From positions 23,898 through 87,897 of the forward strand of contig CAZOAZ010000024.1 in NCBI GenBank assembly GCA_964577955.1: 64,000 nt of DNA, given 5' to 3'. Within the stretch, counting starts at the first letter, position 1. Every line of letters starts with the position of its first letter. This DNA is from CADEEX01 sp964577955 (lineage in GTDB: Bacteria > Acidobacteriota > Vicinamibacteria > Vicinamibacterales > CAVVIG01). Below are positions 60,337 through 64,000 of this stretch, in pieces. The notes below the pieces were generated by a model that worked only from the letters and a program-made list of their open reading frames with translations, was not told where the DNA came from and ran no database searches. Made by a program: the position numbers and the translations under genes.

Positions 60337-61422
60337 TCAGTTCGCGAGATAGCCTTTCCGCGAGCGAACTGTGAAGCCCGCCCGTTTCACTTCGACCCGG
60401 ATCGTGTGCCACGTGCCGTCCTTATAGCCGGGCGCGTTATAGGCGAACTGGTACTGGCGGCTCAATTCGTTCGAGATGCTCGTCGTGGCCGGGCGCAGGT
60501 CGCGGACCGAGCGGATGATTTCGGTGCGGCCGCCGGTATCATCCGTGAGACGCCGCAGCGCGGCGGCGTCGACGTGGGCATCCGCCTGGGGCGACCGAAT
60601 CTGATTGGCCCCGGTGAAGGCGGGCCGACGGCCGCCGGGCACGCGGATGATCGGCGGCAGCCGCCGCGGCGTCGGTGGTTTGGGGGTCGGTCCCGGTTCC
60701 GGGCCGAACGGCTTGGGGTCCGGAGCATCCTCTCGATCCGGCACGATCGACTCGGCGTCGATCCCGACGGCGTAGATCAGCACGTCGTTCGCGCGCGCGA
60801 GATTGGTGACGGCCATCGGGCCCTTGCTGCTCGACGTGTCGTTGCCGTCGGAGATGACCACCAGCGCCTTCTTGGGAAAGCGACCGCCGGCGGCAAAGGG
60901 CAGCGCTTCATTGAGGGCGTCGTACATCGCCGTTCCGCCCCGCGGCGTCACGCGACCGAGGATCCGAGACAGCACGCGGCGATCGTTCGTCCATCCCTGC
61001 AGCAGCTGCGGCGTGTCGTCGAAGCGGTAAAGAAACGCTTCGTCATCGCCGGTCAGAAGAGCGCCGACGAAACCGTCGAGCGCGCCGCGCGCCGCATCGA
61101 TTTTCTCGCCCGCCATGCTGCCGCTCGTATCGAGGAGGATGCCGAGGCTGACCGGGATCCGGTCAGCGCTGAACGCCGTAACCTCCTGCTCGCGGTCGTC
61201 GTCGTAGATCACGAAGTCGTCGCGGCGGAGATTGGGGACGAAGCGCCCGTTCGCGTCGTAGACCGTCGCGGTGACGTTGATGACCTCGACGCCCGACTTG
61301 AAGCGGAAGGCGTCGCCGCGCTGATCCCGGGCCTGCCCCTGGAGCAGCCCGTCGGCGGCAATCGCCCCCAGCAGGCTCAGCGCCAGCGTCCGGCCCCACG
61401 TCAGCGGCTGTCTGGCTCTCAC
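60337..61422 (-). CDS. Exported VWFA-related protein (Acidobacteriota-type)
   Basis: A 361-residue protein. A signal-type N-terminus (LALSLLGAIAADGLLQGQ), then a beta domain (FRFKSGVEVINVTATVYDAN, FVPNLRRDDFVIYDD) typical of the Acidobacteriota VWFA-related family, and a VWA domain with a complete MIDAS (VSLGILLDTSGSM; the Thr in GGTAMYDAL). A Pro-rich loop precedes the last 90 residues, which end VKRAGFTVRSRKGYLAN. Function unknown; probably a periplasmic protein-binding module. It is a lineage marker for this window. Confidence 0.9.
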   Translation of the reverse strand: MRARQPLTWGRTLALSLLGAIAADGLLQGQARDQRGDAFRFKSGVEVINVTATVYDANGRFVPNLRRDDFVIYDDDREQEVTAFSADRIPVSLGILLDTSGSMAGEKIDAARGALDGFVGALLTGDDEAFLYRFDDTPQLLQGWTNDRRVLSRILGRVTPRGGTAMYDALNEALPFAAGGRFPKKALVVISDGNDTSSSKGPMAVTNLARANDVLIYAVGIDAESIVPDREDAPDPKPFGPEPGPTPKPPTPRRLPPIIRVPGGRRPAFTGANQIRSPQADAHVDAAALRRLTDDTGGRTEIIRSVRDLRPATTSISNELSRQYQFAYNAPGYKDGTWHTIRVEVKRAGFTVRSRKGYLAN

Positions 61423-61562
61423 AGAGTGTCCTCAGAATCTAAAGGGAATTCCCACTCGTAGCAAGACTTCTGCCGCACGATCCATGTTCAAAACCTCCAG
61501 CGTTTGCGCCGCTCGCGTCCCTAGTTGCCCTCCCGAGGAGACGGCCACTACACTTCGTCCCC

Positions 61563-62330
61563 ATGTCCTTTGAGCACAAGTCGGCGATCGTGACGGGCGC
61601 GTCGAGCGGGATCGGCCTGGCGACGGCGCGGGCCCTTTCGCGCCAGGGTGCGTCGGTCGTTCTGGTGGGCCGGAACCAGGAAGCGTTGGCGGCCGTCGCC
61701 GGCGAACTCGAGTCTGGCGGGGGTCGCGCCGCGGCGTGCGCCGCGGACGTCACGGCCGCGGACGCGCCCGACCACATCGTTCAGGCCGCGCTCGATGCGT
61801 TCGGGGGTATCGACGTGCTCGTCAACGCGGCCGGCGTCATTGCCACCGGCACGATTGAGACCACCTCCGACGCGGCGTGGGACGCGATGATGGAAGTGAA
61901 CCTGCGCGCGCCGTTCCGGCTGATGCGCGCCGCGCTGCCGTCGCTCAAGGCGCGCAAAGGCACGGTCGTCAACGTCTCGAGCGTCAACGGGCTGCGCTCG
62001 TTTGCCGGCGTGCTCGCGTACTGCGTCAGCAAGTCGGGCGTCGATCAGCTCACGCGCTGCGCGGCGCTCGAACTGGCGCCGCACGGCGTCCGCGTCAACG
62101 GCGTGAATCCCGGCGTCACCGTCACCAATCTCCACAAACGCGGCGGGATGAACGACGCGCAGTACGAAGCATTTCTGACGCGCTCGAAGGAAACGCATCC
62201 GCTCGGGCGGCCCGGCGATGCCGACGAAGTGGCCTCACTGATTCTGTTTCTGGCGTCCGACCAGGCGAGCTGGATGACGGGCGAGACGATCCCCATCGAC
62301 GGCGGGCGACACTTGACCTGTCTCAGATAG
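61563..62330 (+). CDS. Short-chain dehydrogenase/reductase
   Basis: A 255-residue classical SDR. IVTGASSGIGLATARALS binds NAD(P), NVSSVNGLRSFAGVLAYCVS contains the catalytic Ser, and YCVSKSG the YxxxK. The C-terminal end DQASWMTGETIPIDGGRHLT matches the usual Gly-Gly ending. FabG-like substrates (3-oxoacyl or sugar alcohols) cannot be told apart. Start ATG 61563. It diverges from the VWFA gene across 140 bases that hold no recognised feature. Confidence 0.93.
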   Translation: MSFEHKSAIVTGASSGIGLATARALSRQGASVVLVGRNQEALAAVAGELESGGGRAAACAADVTAADAPDHIVQAALDAFGGIDVLVNAAGVIATGTIETTSDAAWDAMMEVNLRAPFRLMRAALPSLKARKGTVVNVSSVNGLRSFAGVLAYCVSKSGVDQLTRCAALELAPHGVRVNGVNPGVTVTNLHKRGGMNDAQYEAFLTRSKETHPLGRPGDADEVASLILFLASDQASWMTGETIPIDGGRHLTCLR

Positions 62331-62357
62331 GTTCTAGGTTCTAGGTGCCAGGTTCTA
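62330..62357. repeat. GGTTCTA short tandem repeat tract
   Basis: Block order GGTTC-ta, GGTTC-ta, GGTGCC-a, GGTTC-ta, identical in architecture to 27469-27500. It begins on the last base of the SDR stop codon and overlaps the end of the convergent methyltransferase gene by three bases. Confidence 0.6.
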
Positions 62358-62912
62358 CGTTCGAGACTTCAGTCCTTCGACAAAACTCAACCCCTCGCGC
62401 TCGGCGAGACGGCGCACGAACTTGAAGCCGTTGGCTTCGAGCACCGGCTGCGGATCAAACGAGGGACCGGCACCGCCTCCGCCGATGAGCGCCGCGAGGC
62501 CGCTCTTGCCAAGACTGCCGATGACCATCACGCGCCCGCCGGGGCGCAGGACGCGCAGCGCTTCGCGCACCGTCTGCGCCCGCGGCTCGTCGGCCATCGT
62601 GGTCAGCAGACCGCCGGCATCGTCGACGATGACGAGATCGAAGCCGTGATCCTCGAGCGGAAGCCGGGTCGTGGCTGAGCGTTCGACATCGACGAGCACG
62701 CCCTGGGCGGCGGCGCCCTTTTGCACGCGCGCCATCGAGGCTTCGTCGGGCACGACCGCCACCGCGCGTCCCGAGAGTCCGACTTTGGCGGCGACGGCGG
62801 CAAGCCGTCCGCCATGCGCGCAGCCGATTTGGGCGATGCGGTCGCCCATCTTGACGCCCGTCATGCCGACCACCAGCGGCGATTCGGCGGCCTTCCGTCC
62901 GAACAGTTTCAT
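62355..62912 (-). CDS. SAM-dependent methyltransferase
   Basis: A 185-residue class I methyltransferase. MGDRIAQIGCAHGGRLAAVA is the SAM-binding loop, HGFDLVIVDDAGGLL motif II/III, and ALRVLRPGGRVMVIG the typical post-core strand (Leu-x-Pro-Gly-Gly). The first residues MKLFGRKAAESPLVVGMTG are a short lead. Substrate unknown. Start ATG 62912; an upstream TTG is less likely. It diverges from the inositol-phosphate synthase gene by 27 bases. Confidence 0.86.
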   Translation of the reverse strand: MKLFGRKAAESPLVVGMTGVKMGDRIAQIGCAHGGRLAAVAAKVGLSGRAVAVVPDEASMARVQKGAAAQGVLVDVERSATTRLPLEDHGFDLVIVDDAGGLLTTMADEPRAQTVREALRVLRPGGRVMVIGSLGKSGLAALIGGGGAGPSFDPQPVLEANGFKFVRRLAEREGLSFVEGLKSRT

Positions 62913-62939
62913 CAAGCGATGATGATATAGTTTTCGCCC

Positions 62940-64000
62940 GTGTCTACACCTGTCGAAATCGCTCCCGCACGCGGCAAGCTCGGTATCCTGCTCGTTGGAC
63001 TCGGCGCCGTTTCCACCACCACCATTGCCGGCGTCGTCGCCATCCGCAAGGGTCTCGCCAAACCGATCGGCTCGCTGACCCAGATGGGCACGATCCGCCT
63101 GGGGAAGCGGACCGAGAACAAGTCGCCGAAAATCAACGAATTCGTGCCGCTCGCCTCACTCGACGATCTGGTGTTCGGCGGCTGGGACATCTTCGAAGAG
63201 GACTGTTATGCCGCCGCATGCACGGCCGGGGTGCTCGAGCGCTCGCTGCTCGATGCCATTCGTCCGGAGCTCGAAGCGATCAAGCCGATGCCGGCGGTGT
63301 TCGATCAGCGCTACGTGAAGCGGTTGAGCGGACCGAACGTCAAGCAGGGCAAGAACAAGAAGGATCTCGCCGATCAGGTGATCGCCGACATCCGCCACTT
63401 CAAGCAGAAACATCACTGCGATCGGCTGGTGATGGTGTGGGCCGGCAGCACCGAGGTCTTCACGGTGGAGTCGGCGTGCCACAAATCGCTCGCGGCGTTT
63501 GAAAAGGGCCTGGAGGAGAACGACCCGAATATCGCCTCCAGCATGGTCTACACCTATGCGGCGCTCAGCGAAGGCATTCCGTTTGGCAACGCCGCACCAA
63601 ACCTGAGCGCCGAAGTGCCGGCGTTGCAGGAGCTCGCCGCGAAAACCAAGGCGCCGGTGTGCGGCAACGACATGAAGACCGGGCAGACGCTGATCAAGAC
63701 GATCATTGCGCCCGGACTCAAGGCGCGGTTGATCGGCGTCCGCGGCTGGTACTCGACCAACATCCTCGGCAATCGCGACGGCGAAGTGCTCGACGATCCC
63801 GAGTCGTTCAAGACCAAGGAAGAGAGCAAGAAGTCGGCGCTCGACTACATCTTCCAGCCGCACCTCTATCCGGATCTCTACAAGGACCTTTCGCACGTCG
63901 TCCGCATCAATTACTATCCGCCGCGCGGCGACAACAAAGAGGGCTGGGACAACATCGACATCGTCGGCTGGCTCGGCTACCCGATGCAGCTGAAGATCAA
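62940..64000 (+). CDS. Inositol-3-phosphate synthase, truncated by the window edge
   Basis: Converts glucose 6-phosphate to 1L-myo-inositol 1-phosphate using NAD. LGILLVGLGAVSTTTIAG near residue 16 is the NAD loop; VWAGSTEVF, ASSMVYTYAALSEGIPFGN and PVCGNDMKTGQTLIKTII follow, and WYSTNILGNRDGEVL plus GWDNIDIVGWLG match the catalytic core. Start GTG 62940 with no strong ribosome site. The gene runs off the right edge after 353 codons; the family is usually 360-440 residues, so little to a fifth may be missing. It may serve inositol lipids or compatible solutes. Confidence 0.93.
   Translation, partial: MSTPVEIAPARGKLGILLVGLGAVSTTTIAGVVAIRKGLAKPIGSLTQMGTIRLGKRTENKSPKINEFVPLASLDDLVFGGWDIFEEDCYAAACTAGVLERSLLDAIRPELEAIKPMPAVFDQRYVKRLSGPNVKQGKNKKDLADQVIADIRHFKQKHHCDRLVMVWAGSTEVFTVESACHKSLAAFEKGLEENDPNIASSMVYTYAALSEGIPFGNAAPNLSAEVPALQELAAKTKAPVCGNDMKTGQTLIKTIIAPGLKARLIGVRGWYSTNILGNRDGEVLDDPESFKTKEESKKSALDYIFQPHLYPDLYKDLSHVVRINYYPPRGDNKEGWDNIDIVGWLGYPMQLKI

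Noticed and set aside
61439..61777. 112-codon minus-strand frame between the VWFA gene and SDR
   Set aside because: Mostly antisense to the SDR gene; Ala/Arg-rich with no recognisable pattern.

Overview
The window is GC-rich, densely coded DNA from a motile, Gram-negative-type bacterium. It encodes flagellar and stator genes, an Omp85-type outer-membrane barrel and many secreted proteins. A secreted VWFA-domain protein at 60337-61422 has the form of the Acidobacteriota-specific VWFA family. Together with the short intergenic repeat tracts it suggests Acidobacteriota, possibly Vicinamibacteria. This is an inference, because no rRNA gene is present. I see no tRNA, rRNA, CRISPR array, transposase or integrase.

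Region 1 (1-7289) is a flagellar filament block. flgK-flgL-fliW-csrA-GNAT acetyltransferase run on the plus strand. They converge on fliC, fliD, fliS and a FlgN/FliT-like chaperone on the minus strand. fliC has a near-consensus sigma-28 promoter, a leader with two candidate CsrA sites, and a strong intrinsic terminator. FliW, CsrA and their likely target are therefore encoded together.

Region 2 (7305-38655) looks like a flagellin or surface glycan factory. A plus-strand operon encodes a PseG-like hydrolase, HAD phosphatase, nonulosonate synthase, ATP-grasp enzyme, cytidylyltransferase, a first MotA/MotB stator pair and a PglF/CapD-like dehydratase. It is followed by an SDR, a cupin, a B12-radical SAM enzyme, a CgeB-like glycosyltransferase, a Maf glycosyltransferase and a sugar O-methyltransferase. 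Minus-strand genes encode an FkbM methyltransferase and two sulfotransferases. Next come a giant methyltransferase-TPR protein, which contains an assembly gap inside near-identical 102-bp repeats, and an APS kinase. A minus-strand operon then encodes a second Maf, a GT2 glycosyltransferase and a third sulfotransferase. APS kinase (makes the PAPS donor) plus three sulfotransferases beside nonulosonate and Maf genes suggests a sulfated, methylated glycan on flagellin. The three sulfotransferases share an unusual C-terminal domain that resembles the N2 domain of GspE/PilB ATPases. Four candidate sigma-54 promoters lie at fliD, the nonulosonate operon, the TPR gene and maf2.

Region 3 (38864-45785) is motility and signalling: a REC-HD-GYP protein, a second MotA/MotB pair, two hybrid histidine kinases and a secreted three-repeat protein.

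Region 4 (45873-64000) is general metabolism and envelope: membrane protein, two cytochromes c, quinone oxidoreductase, IspG, RecQ, VWA proteins, ApaG, an Omp85-type protein, a 2Fe-2S thioredoxin-like ferredoxin, two alpha/beta hydrolases, a BON protein, a rubrerythrin-VIT1 transporter, a ZIP transporter, an SDR, a methyltransferase and a truncated inositol-3-phosphate synthase. Several intergenic regions carry palindromic or GGTGCA-, GGTTC- and G-tract repeats that look like families of short dispersed elements.
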